IMG/VR virus record: IMGVR_UViG_3300025892_000032
Span: 1-50,591 of that record
Direction: 5' to 3' (one strand)
DNA length: 50,591 nt
Source: a virus
Part shown: positions 21,384-28,540 of the stretch, one piece after another
How positions within the stretch are numbered: position 1 is the first letter of the stretch
Layout of the letters: each line of letters starts with the position of its first letter
Notes under the pieces: generated by a model
The model's database searches: none
Told to the model about the DNA's origin: nothing
What the model saw: the letters and a program-made list of their open reading frames with translations, nothing else
Made by a program: the position numbers and the translations under genes

Positions 21384-21567
21384 TTATAGTACTCACTATA
21401 GGTACTCTAAATAAAGGTGCATTTTTTTCTGTATCTTCTTGCTTTTGTAGTACTTCATAATAATCATCATGTGTTTTTATTGTCACTACATTCTCATAAT
21501 GTCTTGTTGTGTCTCTATGTGTAAATGTTAACGTGTGCTCAGACGTATTAAATTTTAATTCTATCAT
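21364..21567 (-). CDS. Hypothetical protein, 67 aa
   Basis: Small beta-strand-rich soluble protein (starts MIELKFNTSEHTLTFTHRD), first of the thyA transcript. It overlaps the next gene by 20 nt in another frame. No family recognised; start region has no clear promoter motif. Confidence 0.55.
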   Translation of the reverse strand: MIELKFNTSEHTLTFTHRDTTRHYENVVTIKTHDDYYEVLQKQEDTEKNAPLFRVPIVSTIIEFQHS

Positions 21568-21606
21568 CTTTTGTATTTTTTGTAATTTTATTTTTATAAA
21601 CAGAAA

Positions 21607-21634
21607 AACCTTTCCCTATATTAAGGGAAAGGTT
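21607..21634 (-). terminator. Rho-independent terminator
   Basis: Perfect 10-bp stem AACCTTTCCC/GGGAAAGGTT, followed by TTTTT on the minus strand, after the tagged gene at 21659-21952. Confidence 0.85.
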
Positions 21635-21658
21635 CACATTAATCAAGTTTTATTCTAA

Positions 21659-21952
21659 TCAGTTTCCAATAACTAAATCACCATAATCCAATTCATCCAT
21701 ACCTCCTTTCCCCTCTACCTCATCGTACATAAAAGCCTTGACTACAGCAACTAAAGACTGTTCTGATTGGGCTATCTTTGATTCCATCCAATCTTCTAAC
21801 TGCTCACCATCTTCCATCATTTCCCACATTTTATACGCTAATGTTGCTATAGTAAACATTTGTTGTTTGGCCATATATGAACCGTCTTTACTCTCTTTCA
21901 AGTTATCTTTAAGTTTTTTAAGCTGTTCCTCTGTAATAATAATATTACTCAT
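21659..21952 (-). CDS. Tagged small protein (IITEEQLKKL)
   Basis: 97 residues. The N terminus IIITEEQLKKLKDNLKES is a variant of the class I tag (I-T/S-E-x-x then an amphipathic helix). The remainder is one helical, Met-rich, acidic domain. A TATTTAT motif lies 21 nt upstream and a strong terminator follows, so it is a single-gene unit. Family unknown. Confidence 0.7.
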   Translation of the reverse strand: MSNIIITEEQLKKLKDNLKESKDGSYMAKQQMFTIATLAYKMWEMMEDGEQLEDWMESKIAQSEQSLVAVVKAFMYDEVEGKGGMDELDYGDLVIGN

Positions 21953-21973
21953 GTGTCTTTGTTTTTATATCTT

Positions 21974-21980
21974 ATAAATA
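21974..21980 (-). promoter_or_regulatory. Phage promoter-like motif (TATTTAT), 21-nt spacing
   Basis: Coding-strand ATATATTTATAAG, 21 nt before ATG 21952. Confidence 0.4.
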
Positions 21981-21985
21981 TATCC

Positions 21986-22423
21986 TTATTTGTATTCCTC
22001 ACAATAAATGTGCTCCCCGTCTCTACTTTTAACTATAATATTTACTATATAAATTCTACTTTCTATGTTATGCTCAAGACCTAAAAGTTTAAGTATTTTT
22101 TTTGGGATTACGTCAGCTTCCCACCACGCTGGGTCTACATTGTAATCATACCACAAACCATCACAATCAATATAAGATTTATTAGTATTTAGGTACATAA
22201 TAACATTAAATGAGTATTTAATTTCTTTAAATCCATTTTTAACTAACTCTTTCCTTTCATCTTCATCAATTTCACTGAATTCAAATTCAAAACGATTAAT
22301 AACATTTTCACCTCTACCATATTGATTCCATTTTCCCGAATCATCAAGTTTACCTAAAATACTTATTATATCAGGTGTGTTTAATAGTTTTTCTATAAAC
22401 TTAAATCTACTAGTGTCTAACAT
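21986..22423 (-). CDS. Hypothetical protein, 145 aa
   Basis: The frame is open from 22471, but ATG 22423 (MLDTSRFKFIEKLL) is chosen because a TATTTAT motif lies 4 nt upstream. Soluble alpha/beta protein with an aromatic patch 'DCDGLWYDYNVDPAWWEADV'. Similar Trp-rich phrases occur in uncharacterised phage proteins. Function unknown. Confidence 0.6.
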   Translation of the reverse strand: MLDTSRFKFIEKLLNTPDIISILGKLDDSGKWNQYGRGENVINRFEFEFSEIDEDERKELVKNGFKEIKYSFNVIMYLNTNKSYIDCDGLWYDYNVDPAWWEADVIPKKILKLLGLEHNIESRIYIVNIIVKSRDGEHIYCEEYK

Positions 22424-22427
22424 ACAT

Positions 22428-22434
22428 ATAAATA
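22428..22434 (-). promoter_or_regulatory. Phage promoter-like motif (TATTTAT), 4-nt spacing
   Basis: Coding-strand GATATTTATATGT, 4 nt before ATG 22423 and directly downstream of a terminator. Confidence 0.4.
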
Positions 22435-22443
22435 TCACAATAT

Positions 22444-22472
22444 AAAAAAAGGTGGAGAGTTTCCTCCCCACC
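22444..22472 (-). terminator. Rho-independent terminator with GAAA loop
   Basis: GGTGGGGAG-GAAA-CTCTCCACC followed by T7 on the minus strand, downstream of the gene at 22522-22785. Its 3' arm can alternatively pair with GGTGGAG at 22497-22503 (complement), so an anti-terminator fold is possible. Confidence 0.75.
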
Positions 22473-22520
22473 TGTAAGGCCGACTTGGATGTCGAACTCC
22501 ACCACTCGTATCACGACGAG
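22473..22520 (-). other. Hairpins upstream of terminator, possible attenuator
   Basis: On the minus strand CTCGT/ACGAG and CGAC/GTCG stems lie between the gene stop and the terminator. GGTGGAG (22497-22503) is perfectly complementary to CTCCACC in the terminator 3' arm. Confidence 0.35.
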
Positions 22521-22521
22521 A

Positions 22522-22785
22522 TTAATTAACCCCCTCTTTCATTTTAGTAACTGCGTACTGTCCGAGAGTCATGGAAGATGTGCTTCCTACAATCACACAT
22601 TCCTTAAGAATATCATAAGGGATGTGAATGAGATTGTCAACCCCGTTGAACATAGAAAGTGGGTTTTTCAATGCCAATGCCGAGTGGATGGCGTTGAGGT
22701 ATACTTTGTGTTGGTCCATTTCGTTCTCAAACTCTTGGTTCAACAACTGTCCAAACTGTGGGTGAATAATGACTACGTTTTTCAT
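22522..22785 (-). CDS. Hypothetical protein, 87 aa
   Basis: Soluble protein (starts MKNVVIIHPQFGQLLNQEF), with a hydrophobic C-terminal part. A full host-type promoter ends 4 nt before the ATG, so the mRNA should be leaderless or nearly so, like the neighbour at 23058. Family unknown. Confidence 0.65.
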   Translation of the reverse strand: MKNVVIIHPQFGQLLNQEFENEMDQHKVYLNAIHSALALKNPLSMFNGVDNLIHIPYDILKECVIVGSTSSMTLGQYAVTKMKEGVN

Positions 22786-22789
22786 ATCA

Positions 22790-22821
22790 CAAATATAAGA
22801 AAATTAATTCATACAAACAAA
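22790..22821 (-). promoter_or_regulatory. Host-type promoter TTTG-N20-TATATTTG
   Basis: Both boxes match exactly on the minus strand; the ATG at 22785 is 4 nt from the -7 box. Confidence 0.75.
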
Positions 22822-23058
22822 TAATTCGTCACGAACTTGTGTAAGTTCTTCAGTAGAACATTGGTCAAACAGGTATTCGTACTCTTCAGGGATGTCTTCC
22901 ATCATCAATTCGTGAATTGGAAAGTTGTTAATGTAGTTGTTCAGGTGACTCAGGAAGAATAGGTTACCTTCGATGTCGCATTCGAGAGATTGCCAACGCA
23001 TCGGCTCATTGTGAATCATATTGTCGAAGAGGTTGAAAGAGATTTCATTGTTTTCCAT
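22804..23058 (-). CDS. Hypothetical acidic protein, 84 aa
   Basis: ATG 23058 (MENNEISFNLF) is preferred over the upstream ATG at 23073, which lies beyond the -7 element. Helical, acidic and soluble; probably an early-expressed small phage protein because of its host-type promoter. Family unknown. Confidence 0.65.
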   Translation of the reverse strand: MENNEISFNLFDNMIHNEPMRWQSLECDIEGNLFFLSHLNNYINNFPIHELMMEDIPEEYEYLFDQCSTEELTQVRDELFVCMN

Positions 23059-23062
23059 ATCA

Positions 23063-23070
23063 CAAATATA
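23063..23070 (-). promoter_or_regulatory. Host-type -7 element (TATATTTG)
   Basis: Exact -7 match, 4 nt from ATG 23058; TTAG stands 19 nt upstream in place of TTTG. Confidence 0.6.
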
Positions 23071-23111
23071 CACATTTTACTTTAATATCCTAACTTTTAA
23101 AAAAAAAAGAT

Positions 23112-24044
23112 ATGAGAATAATTGTTACAGGAGGATTTGGTTTTATAGGTTCAAACTTTGTGAACTTAGTTAGAGAGAAACTACCGACAGCAGAAGTAGT
23201 AATCTTAGATAAAATGACTTACGCCGCTGACCCAAATAATATTAAACTACCTTGTAAGTTAATTAAAAAAGACATATGTAACGTCACACCTGAAGATTTA
23301 GGTTTATACGATTACATAGTTCATTTCGCAGCTGAAAGTCATGTAGATAATTCAATATTGGATGGTAGACCTTTTATGAATACCAACGTTATTGGAACAT
23401 TTAACTTGGTTGAATGTGCTAGACAAAATAAATCTTTGAAGAAATTTATCCATATATCAACAGATGAAGTTTATGGTGATATGATGGACTCTGAGTGGTT
23501 AAGTTCAAATGAACATCACAATCTCGCTCCAAGTTCTTACTACTCATCTTCTAAAGCATCTTCAGATATGATAGTACTATCAGCTAACAGGACATTTGGT
23601 CTACCCTATCTTTTAACAAGAACTTGTAACAATTATGGTGAAAACCAAAACAAAGAAAAGTTCCTACCTAAAATTTTCGATTCTATCATGGATGAAAAAA
23701 CTGTTCCTGTTTACGGTGACGGAAAACAGATTAGAGAATGGATGTACGTTAAGGACAATGTTGAGGTCATTTATGATTTGATGATGGATGATGAGGTTGT
23801 CAATGAAATATACAATATTGGTACTGATAATACTTTCTACAACTTAGAGTTAGTTGAAAAGATATCTGAAATTATTGGTAAGGATGTGACTTTTGAGTTC
23901 GTCCCTGACCGTTTAGGTCACGATAAAAAATACAATTTAGATTGTACAAAACTTAAAGAATACTACAAGTCAAAGGGTGAAGAGTATCAACCAAAAGATA
24001 TCATTGATTGGATGAAGTCATTCCTCCTTGAAGAAGTGGTGTAA
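23112..24044 (+). CDS. dTDP-glucose 4,6-dehydratase-type NAD-dependent sugar dehydratase
   Basis: 310 residues of the extended SDR family. NAD-binding GGFGFIGSN (7-15), 'HFAAESHVDNSI' (about 70-81), the STDEVYG active-site block with the Asp-Glu pair typical of RmlB (about 117-123), and Tyr-x3-Lys in YYSSSK. The substrate loop 'TRTCNNYGENQNKEKFLP' also matches RmlB. It converts a nucleotide-linked glucose to its 4-keto-6-deoxy form, first step to deoxysugars that could modify host surface, virion or DNA. No partner sugar gene is in the window. Divergent from 23058 and convergent with the next gene (44-nt overlap). Confidence 0.85.
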   Translation: MRIIVTGGFGFIGSNFVNLVREKLPTAEVVILDKMTYAADPNNIKLPCKLIKKDICNVTPEDLGLYDYIVHFAAESHVDNSILDGRPFMNTNVIGTFNLVECARQNKSLKKFIHISTDEVYGDMMDSEWLSSNEHHNLAPSSYYSSSKASSDMIVLSANRTFGLPYLLTRTCNNYGENQNKEKFLPKIFDSIMDEKTVPVYGDGKQIREWMYVKDNVEVIYDLMMDDEVVNEIYNIGTDNTFYNLELVEKISEIIGKDVTFEFVPDRLGHDKKYNLDCTKLKEYYKSKGEEYQPKDIIDWMKSFLLEEVV

Positions 24045-24378
24045 GTATATCTAAGTATCTCTTCTCCGCGTCTCTGGTCATTACGTAAGACATGTCGAAG
24101 TCGAGACCCATAGTATCTTTTATTCGATTCTCTAAGTATTCTTGCATTTCAGGTGATTGCTCATAACCATAGTGTATGAGATTAGATGATGACGGTAATA
24201 CTTTTAAGTCAATAAAACCCATTACGTTTCTAAGTAAAACAAAGTAAGGTTTACCGTCTTTGTGTAGAACCGCAGTGTCGTACACAAAACCTGGTAAGGT
24301 TCTATCTTCTAAATCCGTAAATATTAAACCATCTACGAGATTGTCTATTTGTTTCTTTAATACTTCAGGTAATTCCAT
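24001..24378 (-). CDS. Hypothetical protein, 125 aa
   Basis: Soluble protein, 125 residues, whose last 44 nt overlap the convergent sugar dehydratase gene. Located 16 nt downstream of a class II tagged gene, with which it is probably co-transcribed. Family unknown. Confidence 0.65.
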   Translation of the reverse strand: MELPEVLKKQIDNLVDGLIFTDLEDRTLPGFVYDTAVLHKDGKPYFVLLRNVMGFIDLKVLPSSSNLIHYGYEQSPEMQEYLENRIKDTMGLDFDMSYVMTRDAEKRYLDILTPLLQGGMTSSNQ

Positions 24379-24394
24379 GTTATTTTTTTATCGA

Positions 24395-25069
24395 TTAATT
24401 ATGGTCATACAATCTCCATGCGTTTTTATAGTTGTGGTCCATACCAGTCATAAACAATCCGTACTTATCAGCTATGTCTAAAAAAGGTTCTTTTACTGTC
24501 ATTCCTATTTCAGTAGTTACTTCATACAAATCATCCGAGCTAATACCGTGGTCAATCATAAATAGTTCATCAAAGTCCCATCTAGTATCATCATCTCTAT
24601 CTAAAAATTGTACTGAACCGTTAGTTATACGGACCTTCATACCTAATTCAACATCATATGGGTTTTCATCAGGAGTGTGTGTTTTCCTACTGATAACCCC
24701 AAAAGCTAAAGGTGTCACATCCATTTCGTATCCTCCTGAAGATATATGTCTTTTTTTACCTATACCTATTTCTTTTTTGGCTAACTCAAGTGCTTTATCA
24801 TATCCACCATGGAATTTTATTTTCAGTTTGTCAATCTCCTGTTCGTGTTCTAAACAGTTCAAACCAATATATCTACAGGGTGTTAGTTCTGTACCATTTT
24901 TACCCCAATAGTCAAATAAGAATTCTTCTACTTGAGGACTTAATTCCTTTTTTTTAGGTACTCCTTCCCAACCTTCACTCATTTCATACTCATCACTTTC
25001 AGGTGAAGCGTCAGTAACATGTGAATACTCTAAGTCTTCTTTCAATATTTTACGGATAAGTTCTCTCAT
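24395..25069 (-). CDS. Tagged phage protein, class II tag (MRELIRKILKED)
   Basis: 224 residues. Basic amphipathic N-terminal helix ending I-L-K-E, very close to that of the 12481 gene. An acidic, probably flexible linker (15-45) precedes a globular domain (50-224) with no recognised family. A TATTTAT motif lies 9 nt upstream. Tag plus acidic linker plus domain is the layout expected of a packaged head protein cleaved after the tag (inference). Confidence 0.7.
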   Translation of the reverse strand: MRELIRKILKEDLEYSHVTDASPESDEYEMSEGWEGVPKKKELSPQVEEFLFDYWGKNGTELTPCRYIGLNCLEHEQEIDKLKIKFHGGYDKALELAKKEIGIGKKRHISSGGYEMDVTPLAFGVISRKTHTPDENPYDVELGMKVRITNGSVQFLDRDDDTRWDFDELFMIDHGISSDDLYEVTTEIGMTVKEPFLDIADKYGLFMTGMDHNYKNAWRLYDHN

Positions 25070-25078
25070 AAGATATCA

Positions 25079-25085
25079 ATAAATA
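25079..25085 (-). promoter_or_regulatory. Phage promoter-like motif (TATTTAT), 9-nt spacing
   Basis: Coding-strand ACTATTTATTGAT, 9 nt before ATG 25069. Confidence 0.35.
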
Positions 25086-25100
25086 GTTTATAAACAAAAA

Positions 25101-25126
25101 AACCTCAGTCGATTAGAACTGAGGTT
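25101..25126 (-). terminator. Rho-independent terminator of the long RNA
   Basis: Perfect 9-bp stem AACCTCAGT/ACTGAGGTT followed on the minus strand by T7. It lies at the 3' end of the structured RNA candidate. Confidence 0.85.
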
Positions 25127-25983
25127 TTGATATTATATATATGTTGGGATTGGGGGTTAAGGACGCTGAGATTACACGTTTGAAAGATTCGTCTTTTGTG
25201 GGATTATTATTACGTTTTCCCCACTTATCCACTCCCTTGACAGGAGTATCGAATCAGTGTCGGTTACTATCGGTAACCACTCGTATCGTTGATAACTACT
25301 CGATTATTACTTTACTCTCTTAAGACTTGCGGTCTCTCAAAGGGTTAGCCAACCCACGAGGTATTTTATAACCAATATCCTTAGACTTGCGGTCTGAAGG
25401 AAAACTTCGTTGACAAAGGTCCGAAGTATTAGACACCTTTCGTCATCAACGCTCGAAGACTCGTGCTTTTCTAATTTAATTTTAGATAAACAACATGGAT
25501 TTATGAAAGATGTGCTTCGAGAGAAGTTCTATACCTTTGGAGTACAGAATGCTTCACACCTCTCTGTAAGTCTGTCAACTTACGGTAATTCAGGACCACG
25601 TTAACTTACGTATCGGAGACCCATCATACTGGTACTCAGCCCTACAACACCTGACAGGGTGTGTCGAACCGTCACCTATAGCTTTTCCTATTGATATCAC
25701 TATCTCAACTCTGATATTCCACGGATTCAGAGTGGTCTCGTCCCTTTAGCAGTTGCCCTTGGGGTCTTGACCGTAGCCACTTTGTTTAGTTGTCAGTCAT
25801 ACGACTGCGGATATCCGAGAGTTGCTCAACACTCTTCAATCCCTTTAGTCCTGTTGCCAGGGTTATCTACGACGCTAAACCGCCGATGACTAATAAACCT
25901 TTGTTTAAATTGAAAAAGGGGGTTAATCTTTTTTGATAAACTCGAACCAAAGGTTGTTCGTCATTAGTATTTCAAAGAACTTT
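25101..25983 (-). ncRNA. Long structured non-coding RNA candidate (~0.88 kb)
   Basis: The 1,055-nt gap between genes 25069 and 26125 has no credible reading frame on either strand, but is visibly richer in G+C than its surroundings. On the minus strand it begins just after a perfect host-type promoter (25987-26019) and ends at a strong terminator. Many local stems can be read: CCTG-GCAA-CAGG, CAGTC/GACTG, CTCTGA/TCAGAG, ACACC/GGTGT, GTAAGT/ACTTAC, ACTTCG/CGAAGT, TCCTT-AGAC/GTCT-AAGGA, GGTTAC/GTAACC and ACTCC/GGAGT. The hairpin AGACCGCAAGTCT occurs twice (near 25320 and 25382). Size, phage context and isolation resemble giant ornate RNAs such as GOLLD or ROOL, but I cannot assign it to either. 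It is not tmRNA, RNase P or rRNA by their hallmark sequences. Confidence 0.75.
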
Positions 25984-25986
25984 CGA

Positions 25987-26019
25987 CAAAGATAAGAAAC
26001 TTTTTTCTTATTCTCCAAA
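25987..26019 (-). promoter_or_regulatory. Host-type promoter TTTG-N21-TATCTTTG
   Basis: Exact boxes at 25987-25994 and 26016-26019 on the complement. The expected start near 25982 begins the structured RNA. Confidence 0.8.
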
Positions 26020-26124
26020 TGTTTTTTTACTTTTTTTAAAAAGGTAATATATAAATATTATTATTTTCTTCAAAAGTCTTACAAAGATATAAAAAAATCT
26101 ATTTGAGTCAAGCAAAAACTACAA

Positions 26125-26343
26125 TTATTCTTTAATTCGGTAGTTATCGAAGTTATTCATTAATGTTTCTAACCGACCACTAGCGGACTCCATCTGTTCA
26201 ATTAGTTTATCCATCTCTTCAAGTATACCAGGATGTTCTCCAATACCTGAGGGATTGTTAAAGTAAATTTCAAGTGTTGCTCGACTTTCTTCAATTAGCG
26301 CTTCGTATTTTTTAACCAAAGCATTAAAAATTATTGATTTCAT
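26125..26343 (-). CDS. Conserved small helical phage protein, 72 aa
   Basis: Entirely helical, amphipathic protein (starts MKSIIFNALVKKYEALIEES) with 'IYFNNPSGIGEHPGILEEMDKL' in the middle. I recall almost the same sequence pattern in many marine T4-like phages, without known function. It may form a coiled-coil dimer. Divergent from the DUF192 gene and upstream of the long RNA promoter. Confidence 0.75.
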   Translation of the reverse strand: MKSIIFNALVKKYEALIEESRATLEIYFNNPSGIGEHPGILEEMDKLIEQMESASGRLETLMNNFDNYRIKE

Positions 26344-26362
26344 ATTATTCTGTGATTACAAA

Positions 26363-26369
26363 TATTTAT
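26363..26369 (+). promoter_or_regulatory. Phage promoter-like motif (TATTTAT), 4-nt spacing
   Basis: AAATATTTATTATT directly before ATG 26374. Confidence 0.4.
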
Positions 26370-26373
26370 TATT

Positions 26374-26730
26374 ATGAAAGTAATCATAAAAGATAATATT
26401 TTTAAAGTCAAACTTTGCACCACACAGAATTCAATATCTAAAGGTATGATGGGTAAAAGATTCGATAAAGAATTTAATGGTATGTTATTTATGATGCCAA
26501 GTTCAGGAGAACAAAGTTTTTGGACATATAACTGTGTTATCCCTTTGGATATAATTATGATTAATAACGGTGCTATTGACACTATTAACCATAGTTGTCC
26601 TCCATGTGAGATGAAAGAAAAATGTGAATCTTATACAGGTAAAGGTAATGAGGTTTTAGAATTACAGGGCGGTACCTGTAAAAAATTGGGTATTAAAAAA
26701 GGAGACCGAGTCTCCTTTTCTTTAGTTTGA
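26374..26730 (+). CDS. DUF192 family protein
   Basis: 118 residues with the DUF192 pattern: 'CTTQNSISKGMMGKRF' (S-x-x-x-G-M-M-x-R), 'GMLFMMPSSGEQSFWTYNCVIPLDIIMINN' region (F-W-M-x-N/C-x-x-I-P-L-D-I-x-F/M-x-x) and an 'LELQGGTCKKLGIKKGD' end. Many phages and bacteria carry it; activity is unknown. It has extra Cys residues in a 'CPPCEMKEKCESYTG' insertion that could bind metal. Its 3' end overlaps the convergent DHH gene by 9 nt. Confidence 0.85.
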   Translation: MKVIIKDNIFKVKLCTTQNSISKGMMGKRFDKEFNGMLFMMPSSGEQSFWTYNCVIPLDIIMINNGAIDTINHSCPPCEMKEKCESYTGKGNEVLELQGGTCKKLGIKKGDRVSFSLV

Positions 26731-28137
26731 TTTACTTTCGTTAATCTTTTCTTTTAGAACTTCAACGAATCTTCGTTGAATCATCTTTACAAACTTAACG
26801 TATGGAGTGTCTCCCTCTTTTTTACCATACTTCTTTTTACCTGAAGGAGGTCTCTTACTTCTACCAAAATAATTTAGTGCTGAAATATTTGTAATACATT
26901 TGTGACCACCTGAGTTTGCTTGAATCATTTCCCAAGCGGGTACCCCTAATTTATCTAATATTGCCCACTCAGAATCAGTTAACTCATTCGACGGTGTATT
27001 CATAATCGTTTTTAGTCTATCCATATACTCCTCTCCTCCATCTATTGAACGTACTTTATCTCCATAAAATGCTTCTAAGTCGGCATTCGTAAATCCTACT
27101 GAATCTTCATCAAAACTTTTACCTGATTCAGAAATCCATTTAATTGTAGATAATGGAATTATTTTATCTTTTAGTTGTGGTTCCCATTTAGCTAACACTT
27201 CTTGAGCTATCTCACCTAAGTTTACACCTTTTAATTCTCTCTCTCCTTTGAATGGGTTACAACTCGCCTGTACCAATCCCATTGGCCATGCTATGACTAA
27301 GAAGTCAGCACCAGGGTTATTCTTAAATGGTGTGTACCTATCATAAGAACCTGGTTTAAACATTGAACCTCCACCGTATTGTACAATTATACCATCATCT
27401 ACATAAACTTTGTCACTATTTTTTTGTTTTTGAACGTATCCTTTTTGATTCAAAGCCATTTCTTCAGGACTTGCATACCCTTCTTGTTGTGCTATCTTAT
27501 TTATGTTTTGAAATATATTCAATAATGATGGTGTTGAGTTCATTACCAACTTCTCTAAGAATCCAGGTTTGTTTTTATATGCCAATAACAATTTATTTGT
27601 TGCCAAACCTAAAGCCATTTTATTTTGCTGTAATCCTTTATCTTTTTGTAATTTAAATATAAAGTTCATAATGTCTTGAGGTTCAAGACCAAATCTAGCG
27701 AAATCTGCCGAATCAACTGTTGATATTAATGTAATATCATCTGATGGGAATATGTCTGATGGTGACATAATATCAGAAAGTGTTGCCACATTTGAACGAG
27801 ATGACCTAAAGGATGTTGAAGTATCTCCCTCAACACCAGTCTGACTATCGTGGTGGTCTGTATGAACCACAAACATAGGTTTACCATGTGCGAAATCAAC
27901 TAAGACCGGCATTGTATCTCCTTGAGCGTCCTGTTTCTTAACTGCAAACTCTTTATCTCCATATTGAATTATTTCAGAGTCAACAACTTCAATACCATTA
28001 TTTTCTAAGTAGTTTTTCATTGCCAATGCTGTAGTGACACCGTCTAAATCTTGGTGAAAGTAAATTTTGGCTTTCTTATATCTATCGGCTAAGTCTTTTA
28101 TATTTCTTAGTCCTGTCTCGTTTAATATTTTTTTCAT
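26722..28137 (-). CDS. DHH-family phosphoesterase with tag-like N terminus
   Basis: 471 residues. The HQDLDG block (28-33), DFAHG (81-85) and HTDHHD (92-97, the D-H-H signature), with a further acidic block near 'STVDSADFARFG', are the metal-binding motifs of RecJ/NrnA-type phosphoesterases, which cleave single-stranded DNA, short oligonucleotides or cyclic dinucleotides. The C-terminal 300 residues are not the typical DHHA1 domain and end in a Lys/Arg-rich 'SKRPPSGKKKYGKK'. The N terminus MKKILNETG carries an I-L-N-E site like the tags. Being possibly packaged, it might act on host nucleic acid or signalling nucleotides (inference). One-base overlap with the upstream tagged gene. Confidence 0.75.
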   Translation of the reverse strand: MKKILNETGLRNIKDLADRYKKAKIYFHQDLDGVTTALAMKNYLENNGIEVVDSEIIQYGDKEFAVKKQDAQGDTMPVLVDFAHGKPMFVVHTDHHDSQTGVEGDTSTSFRSSRSNVATLSDIMSPSDIFPSDDITLISTVDSADFARFGLEPQDIMNFIFKLQKDKGLQQNKMALGLATNKLLLAYKNKPGFLEKLVMNSTPSLLNIFQNINKIAQQEGYASPEEMALNQKGYVQKQKNSDKVYVDDGIIVQYGGGSMFKPGSYDRYTPFKNNPGADFLVIAWPMGLVQASCNPFKGERELKGVNLGEIAQEVLAKWEPQLKDKIIPLSTIKWISESGKSFDEDSVGFTNADLEAFYGDKVRSIDGGEEYMDRLKTIMNTPSNELTDSEWAILDKLGVPAWEMIQANSGGHKCITNISALNYFGRSKRPPSGKKKYGKKEGDTPYVKFVKMIQRRFVEVLKEKINESKSN

Positions 28138-28451
28138 TACGCTCCTATACTTCCAATGTTTAAGTCACCATCCAAAGCGAATGATGCTACTATTAAATCA
28201 GGGTTCTCTTCAAGTCTAAACCTATACTGAGTTCCGTATCCACCATGACAAACTTCACTTAATTTATCACCTCCCAACTCTATTAACCAATTTAGTTTGT
28301 TTTTATCTTTTACGACTTCTTCAATACCTTTAACTTGATTTATTGGTATACATTTACTTTCTTGCTCATTCAAATATTGTCTTTTTGTTGCTGACTCGTG
28401 AAGATTTAATATTCTATCTTTTTCAGAGTCATCAATTCTAAATTGTCTCAT
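28137..28451 (-). CDS. Tagged phage protein (DDSEKDRILNLHESA)
   Basis: 104 residues. N terminus FRIDDSEKDRILNLHESATK is a class I tag and is followed by YLNEQ, an L-x-E site at residue 27-29. The remaining ~75 residues contain two Cys and a 'GYGTQYRFRLEENPD' strand region. TATTTAT motif at 17-nt spacing. The next gene, the DHH phosphoesterase, starts within its stop, so both are made together. Confidence 0.75.
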   Translation of the reverse strand: MRQFRIDDSEKDRILNLHESATKRQYLNEQESKCIPINQVKGIEEVVKDKNKLNWLIELGGDKLSEVCHGGYGTQYRFRLEENPDLIVASFALDGDLNIGSIGA

Positions 28452-28468
28452 GGTAATATACTTTTAAT

Positions 28469-28475
28469 ATAAATA
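28469..28475 (-). promoter_or_regulatory. Phage promoter-like motif (TATTTAT), 17-nt spacing
   Basis: Coding-strand GATATTTATATT, 17 nt before ATG 28451. Confidence 0.4.
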
Positions 28476-28490
28476 TCACCATAACAAAAA

Positions 28491-28511
28491 AACCCCTCAT
28501 ACAGAGGGGTT
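28491..28511 (-). terminator. Rho-independent terminator
   Basis: AACCCCTC/GAGGGGTT stem with T-runs on both strands; it ends the fasciclin gene transcript on the minus strand. Confidence 0.85.
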
Positions 28512-28540
28512 TTTTAAATTTATTAAGTTATAATTTAATT

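Noticed and set aside
22451-22503. GGTGGAG...CTCCACC ends looking like a tRNA acceptor stem
   Set aside because: Only 53 nt long with no D, anticodon or T arms; the stem belongs to a terminator/anti-terminator.
22489-22824. Plus-strand 111-codon frame
   Set aside because: Shadow of the minus-strand gene at 22522-22785, which has an exact promoter.
25101-25983. tmRNA, RNase P RNA, rRNA or group I intron
   Set aside because: Hallmark sequences of these RNAs are not visible, length is wrong for tmRNA and RNase P, and no interrupted gene flanks it.
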